Source: Haloarcula hispanica ATCC 33960 | Lineage (GTDB): Archaea; Halobacteriota; Halobacteria; Halobacteriales; Haloarculaceae | Assembly: GCF_000223905.1 (NCBI RefSeq) | Contig: NC_015948.1 | Location: 62,001 to 126,000 of the forward strand | DNA: 64,000 bases | Direction of reading: 5' to 3' | Shown here: piece by piece, positions 8,470 through 16,553 of the stretch | Numbering within the stretch: position 1 is the first letter of the stretch | Layout of the letters: each line of letters begins with the position of its first letter | Program-made: the position numbers and the translations under genes | The notes under the pieces: model-generated | What the model was told of the DNA's origin: nothing | Database searches by the model: none | What the model saw: only the letters and a program-made list of their open reading frames with translations

Positions 8470-9314
8470 CGCAGCCACCGCCCCAGAAACGAACTCGCTC
8501 GACCGAACCCGCGATGAATCGGGTCCTGCAGTCGCGCCGGGAGCCAGTGGGTCCACCGGACGAACGTGGCGAACTTTCCGACGGGGTAGCGGGCCTTCGG
8601 CGGGTCGTCGGTCGCTGCGGCGAGTACCGTCGCCGCGACGGCTTCTGGCGTTGTCGCCAGCGGTCCACCGGTGAGGACCCAGCCGTCCTCCAGCGCCTCG
8701 TACGTCCGGTTGTAGGTCGGCGTCCGATCTTCGTCGTTCAGGCTTCCCAGCGCGCTGTCGGCGAAGCCGGTGTCTACCCACGCCGGTTCGACGAGCGAGA
8801 CGTGGATATCGTCCTCGCCGGCGATCTCTATCCGGAGCGCGTCGGTCAGCGACTCGACGGCGGCCTTGCCGGCCGAATACGCGCCCAGGCCCGGCGACGC
8901 GGTGTGACCCAGCACGCTGGATACCGTGATGATGCGCCCGCCGTGTTCGCGCATCTCGGGGAGCACTGCCTGTGCGAGTCGGTGTGGGCCGTGGACCAGC
9001 ACGTCGAACTGCTCGCGAACGTCGTCGCTGGCTATGTCTTCGACTGGCCCGGCGACTCCGTAACCGGCGTTGTTCACCAGACAGTCGAGTCGGCCTGTCT
9101 CCTCGATGACCTGGTCGACGACGGCTTCGATCTGTGCTTCGTCGGTCACGTCGAGTTCGAGACAGCGACAGCGCTCGCGGATGTCCGCAGGGAACTCCGC
9201 TCGAACGTCCGTCGCATACACTGTCCAGCCGTCGTCGACGAACGCCCGCGCCGTCGCCGCTCCGATACCCGACGCTGCACCAGTGAGCAGAACGACAGAA
9301 TTACTTGTAGACAT
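8466..9314 (-). CDS. short-chain dehydrogenase/reductase (SDR)
   Basis: 282-residue classical SDR. It has the TGAASGIG nucleotide-binding turn at about 11-18, NNAGYGVAG, a catalytic Ser in ITVSSVLG, and a YSAGK catalytic Tyr/Lys pair. It would oxidise or reduce a hydroxyl/carbonyl group using NAD(P)(H). A basic or acidic discriminator is not clear: VYATDVRAE after the second strand suggests NAD(H). It sits 24 bases downstream of hisH and overlaps the ADC-like gene, so the latter two form a coupled pair. Substrate unknown. Confidence 0.9.
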   Translation of the reverse strand: MSTSNSVVLLTGAASGIGAATARAFVDDGWTVYATDVRAEFPADIRERCRCLELDVTDEAQIEAVVDQVIEETGRLDCLVNNAGYGVAGPVEDIASDDVREQFDVLVHGPHRLAQAVLPEMREHGGRIITVSSVLGHTASPGLGAYSAGKAAVESLTDALRIEIAGEDDIHVSLVEPAWVDTGFADSALGSLNDEDRTPTYNRTYEALEDGWVLTGGPLATTPEAVAATVLAAATDDPPKARYPVGKFATFVRWTHWLPARLQDPIHRGFGRASSFLGRWLR

Positions 9315-9338
9315 ACGGACACATACCGAGTCCAGAAC

Positions 9339-9986
9339 TCAGTGGTCGAGGCAGTAGTCGACGAAGTTCCGGAGGATGCGCAGCCCCGTCTCGCCCGATT
9401 TCTCCGGGTGGAACTGCGTGCCGAAGACGTTGCCGGCGTCGTTGGCGACGATGGAGGCGAAGTCGGCCCCGTAGTCCGTCGTCGCCACCGTCGCGTTCTC
9501 GTCGTCGGGGACGGCGTAGTAGGAGTGGACGAAGTAGGCGTGCTCGCCGTCGACGCCCTCGACGAGCGGATGGTCCCGCGTCACGTCGAGTTCGTTCCAG
9601 CCCATGTGTGGCACGGTTTGGTCGCGGCTGAACCGGACGTTCTTCCCGGGAATGAGGTCGAGCCCTTCGGCGTCGCCCTGGCCTTCGTGGTCGGCCTCTT
9701 CGCTCGTCGTCAGGAGCATCTGCATCCCGAGGCAGATCCCGAACAGGGGCTTGCCGGCCTCGGCCTGTTCGACCAGCGCCTCGCGGAACGGCCCGGCGTT
9801 GTCCATTCCTTCGGAGAACGCCCCGACGCCGGGCAGGACGATGCCGTCGGCCGCGTCGAACTCCGCAGGGTCCTCCGAAAGGGAGACCTCTGCGCCGGCG
9901 CGTTCGAGCCCGCGCGTGACGCTCCGGAGGTTCCCCAGTCCGTAATCGACGACGACCACGTCCGCGGTCGTCTGTCTGACACTCAT
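9339..9986 (-). CDS. hisH: imidazole glycerol phosphate synthase, glutamine amidotransferase subunit HisH
   Basis: 215-residue class I glutamine amidotransferase. It supplies ammonia to HisF for closing the imidazole ring in histidine synthesis. Seen: VVVDYGLGNLRSV start, GICLGMQML with the nucleophilic Cys, and TQFHPEKSG near the C-terminus with the catalytic His and Glu. HisF is not in the window, but hisG lies at 40.2-41.0 kb, consistent with scattered his genes in haloarchaea. Start ATG at 9984-9986; the spacing to the SDR gene is 24 bases. Confidence 0.95.
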   Translation of the reverse strand: MSVRQTTADVVVVDYGLGNLRSVTRGLERAGAEVSLSEDPAEFDAADGIVLPGVGAFSEGMDNAGPFREALVEQAEAGKPLFGICLGMQMLLTTSEEADHEGQGDAEGLDLIPGKNVRFSRDQTVPHMGWNELDVTRDHPLVEGVDGEHAYFVHSYYAVPDDENATVATTDYGADFASIVANDAGNVFGTQFHPEKSGETGLRILRNFVDYCLDH

Positions 9987-10128
9987 ACGGGATCGTAGGC
10001 GAACAGGGGCTAAGTGACTTCCTGTTCGAACAAACCTTCGGCACGACCACTGTCCGGCGGGAGGTGTCGCTTACAGTCGGACACCCGGACCTGATAAGGA
10101 TATCAACTATGAAAATAGGCCGGCCCAG

Positions 10129-10135
10129 TTTTATT
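10129..10135 (+). promoter_or_regulatory. TATA element TTTTATT for the STAS-like gene
   Basis: It begins 29 bases before the ATG at 10158, which supports that start over the upstream TTG at 10134. Confidence 0.55.
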
Positions 10136-10157
10136 GACCTACCGCATACGGCCGTTG

Positions 10158-10523
10158 ATGGTTGATCCTACAGACGTTCTGTACGTCGACGGTAACGTTC
10201 TCATCGCTGAGTTTCCCGAAGAGATGGAGATGACAGACGAGACATTCGCGAAAGTCAATGAACGGTTCGAGGAACTCGCCTCACAGCCGGCGGTCGATAC
10301 GCATATCTCGAACCTCCAGATGGAGGCGTCACTGAACGACGACGTATTCACGCGAGCACAGGAGGCCGCCGAGGCGGGCAAGGAGTTCGGTATCACGGAC
10401 TGGGTCATCGTCTCCGAGGGAATCAAGAAGATGGCGCTCAAGAGCCGGGTCGGCGAGATTCCTGGTGTCGACATTTCGCTGGTCGACACGAAGGCAGAGG
10501 CGATGGACATCGCAGCGAAGTAG
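10158..10523 (+). CDS. STAS/SpoIIAA-like domain protein
   Basis: 121 residues, alternating strands and helices: VLYVDGNVLIAEFPEEMEM, then an EMTDETFAKVNERFEELA helix, a THISNLQMEASL strand, an AAEAGKEFGITDWVIVSEG strand, and SRVGEIPGVDISLVDTKAEA. The layout recalls SpoIIAA/STAS-like single-domain proteins, which bind partners by protein contact. No catalytic motif is apparent. It stands alone between hisH (divergent) and udg (convergent). The assignment is by fold pattern only. Confidence 0.6.
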   Translation: MVDPTDVLYVDGNVLIAEFPEEMEMTDETFAKVNERFEELASQPAVDTHISNLQMEASLNDDVFTRAQEAAEAGKEFGITDWVIVSEGIKKMALKSRVGEIPGVDISLVDTKAEAMDIAAK

Positions 10524-10551
10524 CGGTTCCGGGCCGCACTACCCGACTATT

Positions 10552-11139
10552 TTAAAACTCGCCGAGCCGCGACTGTCCGCTCTGGGCGTCGGTGAACTCC
10601 GCGGCAGTCGTTATCGCGGCCTCAAACGTCTCCTTCTGGCTGGGGTCGTACAGCGTCGCCGCCGGGTGGACGGAGACGAGCACGCGGCGTGGCTGGCCGG
10701 CGATAGCCACGTCGAACACGTCGCCCGCTTCGCCGGTGACGGCGACGTCACGCTCCAGCAGGTGCTCAGCCGGCACTTTCCCGAGCGTGACGACGACCTC
10801 GGGGTCGACGCGGTCGATCTCCGTCTCCAGATAGTCGCGGCAGTTCGCGAGTTCACCCGTTCGCGGGTCGCGGTTGTCCGGCGGGCGACAGCGCACACAG
10901 TTGGTGATGCGCACGTCGCCGCGGTCGAGGCCGGCCTCGCGCAACGCCTCGTCGAGCACGTCGCCGCTCCGCCCGACGAACGGCTCGCCCTGTTCGTCCT
11001 CGTTCGCGCCGGGGGCCTCCCCGACGAACAGCAGGTCCGCGTCCGCGGGGCCGACGCCGTTGACGATTCGCGAGCGCGAGCGGCAGAGGTCGTCACAGCG
11101 CTCACAGTCGACGACGTTGAGGCCGTCCATCTGCTCCAT
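10552..11139 (-). CDS. family 4 uracil-DNA glycosylase
   Basis: 195-residue base-excision repair enzyme that removes uracil from DNA. Family 4 hallmarks: four iron-sulfur cysteines (C12, C15, C84, C100), the GEAPGANEDEQGEPFVGRSG active-site motif at about 40-59, and a C-terminal VSVHPAA motif. C81 is an extra cysteine. Haloarchaeal DNA is GC-rich, so cytosine deamination is a relevant damage source. It is convergent with the STAS-like gene and 113 bases from the ridA stop. Confidence 0.93.
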   Translation of the reverse strand: MEQMDGLNVVDCERCDDLCRSRSRIVNGVGPADADLLFVGEAPGANEDEQGEPFVGRSGDVLDEALREAGLDRGDVRITNCVRCRPPDNRDPRTGELANCRDYLETEIDRVDPEVVVTLGKVPAEHLLERDVAVTGEAGDVFDVAIAGQPRRVLVSVHPAATLYDPSQKETFEAAITTAAEFTDAQSGQSRLGEF

Positions 11140-11251
11140 GTCCCGTCGTTTGCGCCGGGGGCTCTCAAACGCAGCGGTCCGCCGTCGGGCTTCCGGTCGG
11201 AATCCGGTTCCGCTAGCTTCAGCGAAAACAACTGTCCAGATCTGGCAGCGA

Positions 11252-11695
11252 TTACCGCTTTACACCCGTCGCTTCGATCTGCACCGCCGCGTCGTTCGGC
11301 AGGTGTGCCACGCCGACGACAGTCCGTGACGGTCGCTGCCCGTCGAAAAACGCCGCGTACGCTTGCTTGACCGCTGGTAGGTGGTCCATCTCCGTGAGGT
11401 ACACCGTCGTCCGCAGCAGGTCACGCGGTTCGAGACCGGATTCGGCAGCCATGGCACGAATTTGGTCGAGCACGGCGAGCGTCTGTTCCTGAACGTCGCC
11501 GCTGCGAGCCGTTTCCGCGTCGGGGAACTGGCCGTCGAAGAACACGAGTTGGCTGTCCTGCTGGCGCGTGCCGTAGACGCTGTGTTCTGTCGGCTGGTCG
11601 CCTTCGTACCGGGTCACGCTACTGTTGATGTTCGTTTGCTCGTTCGTTTCTGCGGGCTCTACAGCATTCCTCGTCTGCGTTCTGCTTTCTGCCAT
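11252..11695 (-). CDS. RidA family (YjgF/Rid) protein with N-terminal extension
   Basis: 147 residues. The core (about 38-147) carries the Rid fold: VFFDGQFPDAE, a long helix region QTLAVLDQIRAMAAESGLEPRDLLR, TVYLTEM, and the C-terminal SRTVVGVAHLPNDAAVQIEATG, where the Arg would bind the substrate carboxylate. RidA hydrolyses reactive enamine/imine intermediates from PLP enzymes. The first 30 residues are polar and probably disordered. The ATG at 11693-11695 is preferred; a longer frame reaches 11755 and covers the dyad site described separately. Confidence 0.8.
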   Translation of the reverse strand: MAESRTQTRNAVEPAETNEQTNINSSVTRYEGDQPTEHSVYGTRQQDSQLVFFDGQFPDAETARSGDVQEQTLAVLDQIRAMAAESGLEPRDLLRTTVYLTEMDHLPAVKQAYAAFFDGQRPSRTVVGVAHLPNDAAVQIEATGVKR

Positions 11696-11734
11696 TGTAT
11701 CTCTACAAACACAGTGCCGGACAATCAGACTATG

Positions 11735-11822
11735 TTTAGCTATTGCTAAATACAACCTACGATAGGATATTGCTACCGCCTATGTCGTTCAAACCTCCAT
11801 CTCTAACTTAGTAATAGCTAAT
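11735..11822. promoter_or_regulatory. two copies of a 16-bp dyad upstream of ridA
   Basis: TTTAGCTATTGCTAAA at 11735-11750 is an inverted repeat (TTTAGC/GCTAAA). Its complement matches CTTAGTAATAGCTAAT at 11807-11822 at 13 of 16 positions. The two lie 72 bases apart in opposite orientation, 40 to 127 bases upstream of the ridA start. This is the pattern of a dimeric regulator's operator pair. No regulator gene adjoins. Confidence 0.55.
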
Positions 11823-11919
11823 GAGTCGTTGGGGTATCTGAAGGACGTGAATTCGGGCCGTCCATTGTACCGATGGGCAATACGATACCGCATCCGGTCG
11901 GTCGCTCCCGCTGTGTGAG

Positions 11920-12471
11920 TCACTCCATTTCGACCAGTCCCCGCGCCGCCAGTCGGGCGACACGGAGCGGTTCAGGACGGCCGCCCTCCGGCGTGAACGC
12001 GCGGACGACATCCGCGGCGGCGCTGTCGTCGAGGCCGACGCTCCGGACGTACACCGTCTCGTCGTTCACCGACACCGGTCGGCGCTCCGGCTGGGCACGG
12101 TAGGTCGCCAGCCGGTCCTGCACGACATCGGAGTCGTCGAAGGCCTCGCGGATGGCCCCTTCGAGTCCCGGCGAGGACTCGAAGGTGACCGAGACGACCG
12201 GCAGGTCGGTGTGGTCGTGAATCTGTTCGAGGTCGAGTACGTTGAACCACGCCGGCGCGATGCCCGCCACCAGCAAGTAGCGGACGTCCTCGCGGTCCAG
12301 TCTGTCGACCATCGCACACACCGTCTCAGTCGCGTCGCTCCCACCGACTGTGGCAGTACTGAAAACAAAGCCGTCAGCCACTCGACTGGCGCGAACGACG
12401 GCACCAGCGAACTGACTGGTTTCAGCCCGATACGACTCCGCCACGCCGAGGGCCCGTGCCCCTGATTTCAC
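11920..12471 (-). CDS. DUF99 (UPF0215) family protein
   Basis: 183 residues matching the archaeal DUF99 family, whose fold is related to endonuclease V. Seen: KSGARALGVAESY at the N-terminus, VRASRVADGFVF, VCAMVDRLDREDVRYLLVAGIAPAWFNV and LPVVSVTFESSPGLE. GTG start overlaps the DUF5786 stop by three bases (GTGA). No experimental function is established for the family. Coupling with a very small acidic protein is conserved-looking but unproven. Confidence 0.85.
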   Translation of the reverse strand: MKSGARALGVAESYRAETSQFAGAVVRASRVADGFVFSTATVGGSDATETVCAMVDRLDREDVRYLLVAGIAPAWFNVLDLEQIHDHTDLPVVSVTFESSPGLEGAIREAFDDSDVVQDRLATYRAQPERRPVSVNDETVYVRSVGLDDSAAADVVRAFTPEGGRPEPLRVARLAARGLVEME

Positions 12472-12653
12472 GTGTTCTGGTTGTCTTTGATGTCTTCCAG
12501 TCTATCGAGTAGTTCGTCGTTCGACGCGGTGAACTCGTACTCGATGTCGCCCTCGTGGGCGTTTTCTTCAGCATCGAGGCCGTCCTCGTCCTCGAAGTCT
12601 GTGTCGTACTCCTGATTGTCTTGTTCCGATTCGTCGTAGCTCCCGAACCCCAT
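12468..12653 (-). CDS. DUF5786-type small acidic protein
   Basis: 61 residues, highly acidic, starting MGFGSYDESEQDNQEYD, a pattern typical of the haloarchaeal DUF5786 family, with a C-terminal helix (NDELLDRLEDIKDNQ). No domain of known function. It starts at the ATG at 12651-12653 and runs into the DUF99 gene by a GTGA overlap. Confidence 0.82.
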   Translation of the reverse strand: MGFGSYDESEQDNQEYDTDFEDEDGLDAEENAHEGDIEYEFTASNDELLDRLEDIKDNQNT

Positions 12654-12813
12654 GGTACGTGTACAACTATGACGTTCTTAGTAAAAAATCACTCGGCGAC
12701 ACTATCGTGTTTGATAACCGATATTTTCTCGGCACTGTGAGTCGAAATACCCTATTCCGGTCGGGTTGCCGGCGGACAGTACACTCAAGCGGGCCGCGCC
12801 ACAGGCTTGGTGT

Positions 12814-13425
12814 ATGGACGTTCACAACGTCACCGCCGAGGCCGAGACGTTCACCTGCAACGCCTATCTCGCGACCGGCGAGCAGACGACGCTGGTCGAT
12901 GCCGGCGCGATGCGCGGCGTCGTCGATGTCGTCCGCGAGCACGTCGATGCGCTCGACGCCGTCGTGTTGACCCACCAGCACGGCGACCACGTCCAGCAGC
13001 TCGACGCCGTCCTCGACGCCTTCGACGCGCCGTTGTACGCCTACAGCTCCCACCCGCGCCGGGACCACGAACTCGCTGACGGCGACACGCTCACGGTCGG
13101 TGACGAGGACTGTGAGGTCGTGTACACGCCGGGCCACGCCGACGACCACGTCTCGCTCGTCTCCGAGTCGTCCCTGTTCTCCGGCGACGTGGTCGTCCAC
13201 GACGACGGCGCGTTCGAGGGCGGCTCCTTCGGCCGCACCGACCGCCCCAGCCAGTCCCGCGAGCGCCTCATCGAGAGCATCGAGCGCATTCTCGACCGAA
13301 TGCCGGCAGGCGTCGAACACATGTACTCGGGTCACGGCGGCGTCTTCCACGGCGACGTCCGCGAGGTCGTCGAACGCGCCCTCGACCGGGCGCAACGCCG
13401 CGAGCCGAAGTATCCCGACGAGTGA
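12814..13425 (+). CDS. MBL-fold metallo-hydrolase, glyoxalase II type
   Basis: 203 residues with the zinc site THQHGDH at 53-59, a CEVVYTPGHADDHVS segment supplying the next His, FSGDVVVH for the bridging Asp, and YSGHGG near the end. This is the arrangement of glyoxalase II-like hydrolases acting on thioesters. ATG at 12814 is preferred over the upstream frame start (12766). The next gene begins at or near its stop. Confidence 0.87.
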   Translation: MDVHNVTAEAETFTCNAYLATGEQTTLVDAGAMRGVVDVVREHVDALDAVVLTHQHGDHVQQLDAVLDAFDAPLYAYSSHPRRDHELADGDTLTVGDEDCEVVYTPGHADDHVSLVSESSLFSGDVVVHDDGAFEGGSFGRTDRPSQSRERLIESIERILDRMPAGVEHMYSGHGGVFHGDVREVVERALDRAQRREPKYPDE

Positions 13426-13475
13426 CCGCTCGAAACCGGCGCAACGCTCTAGTGATAGGGCCGATATTCGACTCC

Positions 13476-14381
13476 ATGAACCAGCGACTTCTGACGGGGA
13501 CGGCCCTGGCGCTCTCCGGCGTCGTGCTGGCCGCTATGCAGGCCCTCCATGCGTTCCAGCAAACCCGGATTCCGGTGGCAATTGCAGTCGATGCGCTCCC
13601 CTTTGTGGCGATGGGACTGGCGATAGTGTACGCGGGCGTCTGGCTCGTCCGTGACACGACGTTCGAGGGGGCCACGTCCCGGGTGGCCGCGTGGGCCGCC
13701 GGCGGGACCGTGGCGTTTGCCGCCATCGCGGCGCTCCTGTTGTTCAGCCAGCGCGTGACCTCCGGGTCACTCGCCCGAGCGTCGTACCTGACGGTGGACC
13801 TCGTCACCGTCGGCGCGCTGGCGGGCGTTCTGGTCGGGCTGTACGACGCCCGGAGCCGCAGTCGGCTCCGCGAACTGGCGGCCGAGCGCGACCGTATCGA
13901 GGCCTTCGCCGGGAAGGCGGCCGACGTGAACAACTACGGACGCGCCATCGCCAGCGCCCCCAGCGTCGACGGCGTCGCCGCCTTCGTCGTCGAGGCCTTC
14001 GGCACGATGACCGGCATGGAGGAGACGGCCGTCATCCGGCTCAAGGACGGCGATGCAGTGGTGCTCGCGAACACGATTCGAACCGTGCCGGTCGACGTTG
14101 TCGGCTCGCTCGCACAGGAAGTCCGGACACAGCAACAGGGTGAGATCACTGTTCACGACCGGCCGTTCTCCGTCGACATCCCCGAGTCAGTCACCGACTG
14201 CGTGTCGGCGGTGGTTTTGGACGACGAGGGCACGGCGACGGTCGTTCTCTCAGTCACGACGGACGAGACGACTGTCGGGGAAGAAGATCAAAAGCTGCTG
14301 GAACTCATCGTCTCACACGCGTCGGTTCGCATGGCGACGCTCGACCGGCAATCAGCGGACAGAGAACCCACTGAGAAGTAG
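13476..14381 (+). CDS. membrane-anchored GAF-like protein without kinase domain
   Basis: 301 residues: four hydrophobic helices (about 5-130), a short charged helix (ARSRSRLRELAAERDRIEAFAG), then a GAF-like domain at about 150-285 (SVDGVAAFVVEAFGTMTGMEETAVIR...VVLDDEGTATVVLSVTT...LLELIVSHASVRMATL). Such a layout belongs to haloarchaeal two-component sensors, but no H-box or HATPase follows, so it may be a sensor half or a degenerate sensor. A GTG at 13422, overlapping the previous stop, would add 18 residues. Confidence 0.65.
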   Translation: MNQRLLTGTALALSGVVLAAMQALHAFQQTRIPVAIAVDALPFVAMGLAIVYAGVWLVRDTTFEGATSRVAAWAAGGTVAFAAIAALLLFSQRVTSGSLARASYLTVDLVTVGALAGVLVGLYDARSRSRLRELAAERDRIEAFAGKAADVNNYGRAIASAPSVDGVAAFVVEAFGTMTGMEETAVIRLKDGDAVVLANTIRTVPVDVVGSLAQEVRTQQQGEITVHDRPFSVDIPESVTDCVSAVVLDDEGTATVVLSVTTDETTVGEEDQKLLELIVSHASVRMATLDRQSADREPTEK

Positions 14382-14431
14382 TTGATTGGCGACGAACCGC
14401 CACCGGATGCCGGCGGCAACTGACCCGAAAA

Positions 14432-15781
<1,350 letters not shown>

Positions 15782-15836
15782 ACGCCCTTAGAAATGAAGC
15801 CGAAGCTACATTGTTGTCTGGAGGCTAACTATTGTC

Positions 15837-15950
15837 ATGCGGTGCCAAGCCTGCGGAGAACGCATCGAAGATGTACTGGAGGCACACGCACGACGGGCCT
15901 GTCCACACTGTGATGCGCCGCTCCTCGATAAGCCAGCAACGCCCAAATGA
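15837..15950 (+). CDS. 37-residue zinc-finger microprotein
   Basis: ATG at 15837 opens a 37-residue frame with two CxxC knuckles: C3-x2-C6 and C22-x2-C25 (CQAC and CPHC). Haloarchaea encode many such zinc microproteins with CPxCG-type knuckles, and several have regulatory effects in Haloferax (established in general, not for this one). Its stop directly abuts the stop of the convergent Tsr3-like gene, leaving no spacer. Confidence 0.72.
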   Translation: MRCQACGERIEDVLEAHARRACPHCDAPLLDKPATPK

Positions 15951-16466
15951 CTACTCCTCGGCGAGGTAGTCGTCCTGTACGTCGATGACGTCGCTCGAAT
16001 CCTCGCAGTTCGCGTACCGCTCTAGCGGTTCCTCGTTCAGTTCAAGGAAGGTGTGGCCCCAGGAGAACGTCGAGAGGATTCGCTCGGCGTGGTCGCGCTC
16101 CCCGAGAATGGCGAGCGCACCGGCGAACGCTTCGACGGTATTTAGCTGGAACGCGGTCCCGTAGTTGACCGGATTGCCGGCGACGAGAAACGGGAGCGAG
16201 CGGTGCACCCCTTCGAGGTCGAACGCCTCCCGTTCGGCGGTTTCCCAGGAGCAGTCGAGCGCGACCAGGCGGCTGTGGCGAGCGCCGTCGCCGGCGGTCG
16301 GCCGGTCCGCCGGGGACAGCGCCTGCTCGGCGAAGGGGTTGAGCACGATGCCGGGCGGCGTCGACCGCGTCGCGCGGTGGAGTTCGGCCTCGTCCATCCG
16401 GGCCAGCTTCCGCGCGCTACATTTGTCGGGGTCGTCGTCACCCTCGTACCGGACGTGCAGTTCCAC
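15951..16466 (-). CDS. Tsr3-like (DUF367) rRNA aminocarboxypropyltransferase
   Basis: 171 residues of the Tsr3 family, which transfers the aminocarboxypropyl group of SAM to a modified uridine in the small-subunit rRNA (N1-methylpseudouridine acp addition). Seen: [17 protein letters not shown], a [11 protein letters not shown] strand-loop and the SAM-site-like [30 protein letters not shown] block. GTG at 16464-16466 is chosen because a TTTTATT element lies 22-28 bases upstream; the frame runs on to 16520. Confidence 0.85.
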   Translation of the reverse strand: MELHVRYEGDDDPDKCSARKLARMDEAELHRATRSTPPGIVLNPFAEQALSPADRPTAGDGARHSRLVALDCSWETAEREAFDLEGVHRSLPFLVAGNPVNYGTAFQLNTVEAFAGALAILGERDHAERILSTFSWGHTFLELNEEPLERYANCEDSSDVIDVQDDYLAEE

Positions 16467-16487
16467 ACGAGCGCTACTACGCTGGCG

Positions 16488-16494
16488 AATAAAA
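16488..16494 (-). promoter_or_regulatory. TATA element for the Tsr3-like gene
   Basis: TTTTATT on the minus strand, 22-28 bases before the GTG at 16464-16466; supports the GTG start. Confidence 0.55.
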
Positions 16495-16553
16495 GCGACT
16501 CGTTCGGTGACACTGTGCAAACACTGTTATAGCCGGGCTTGGTTGTACAACGT

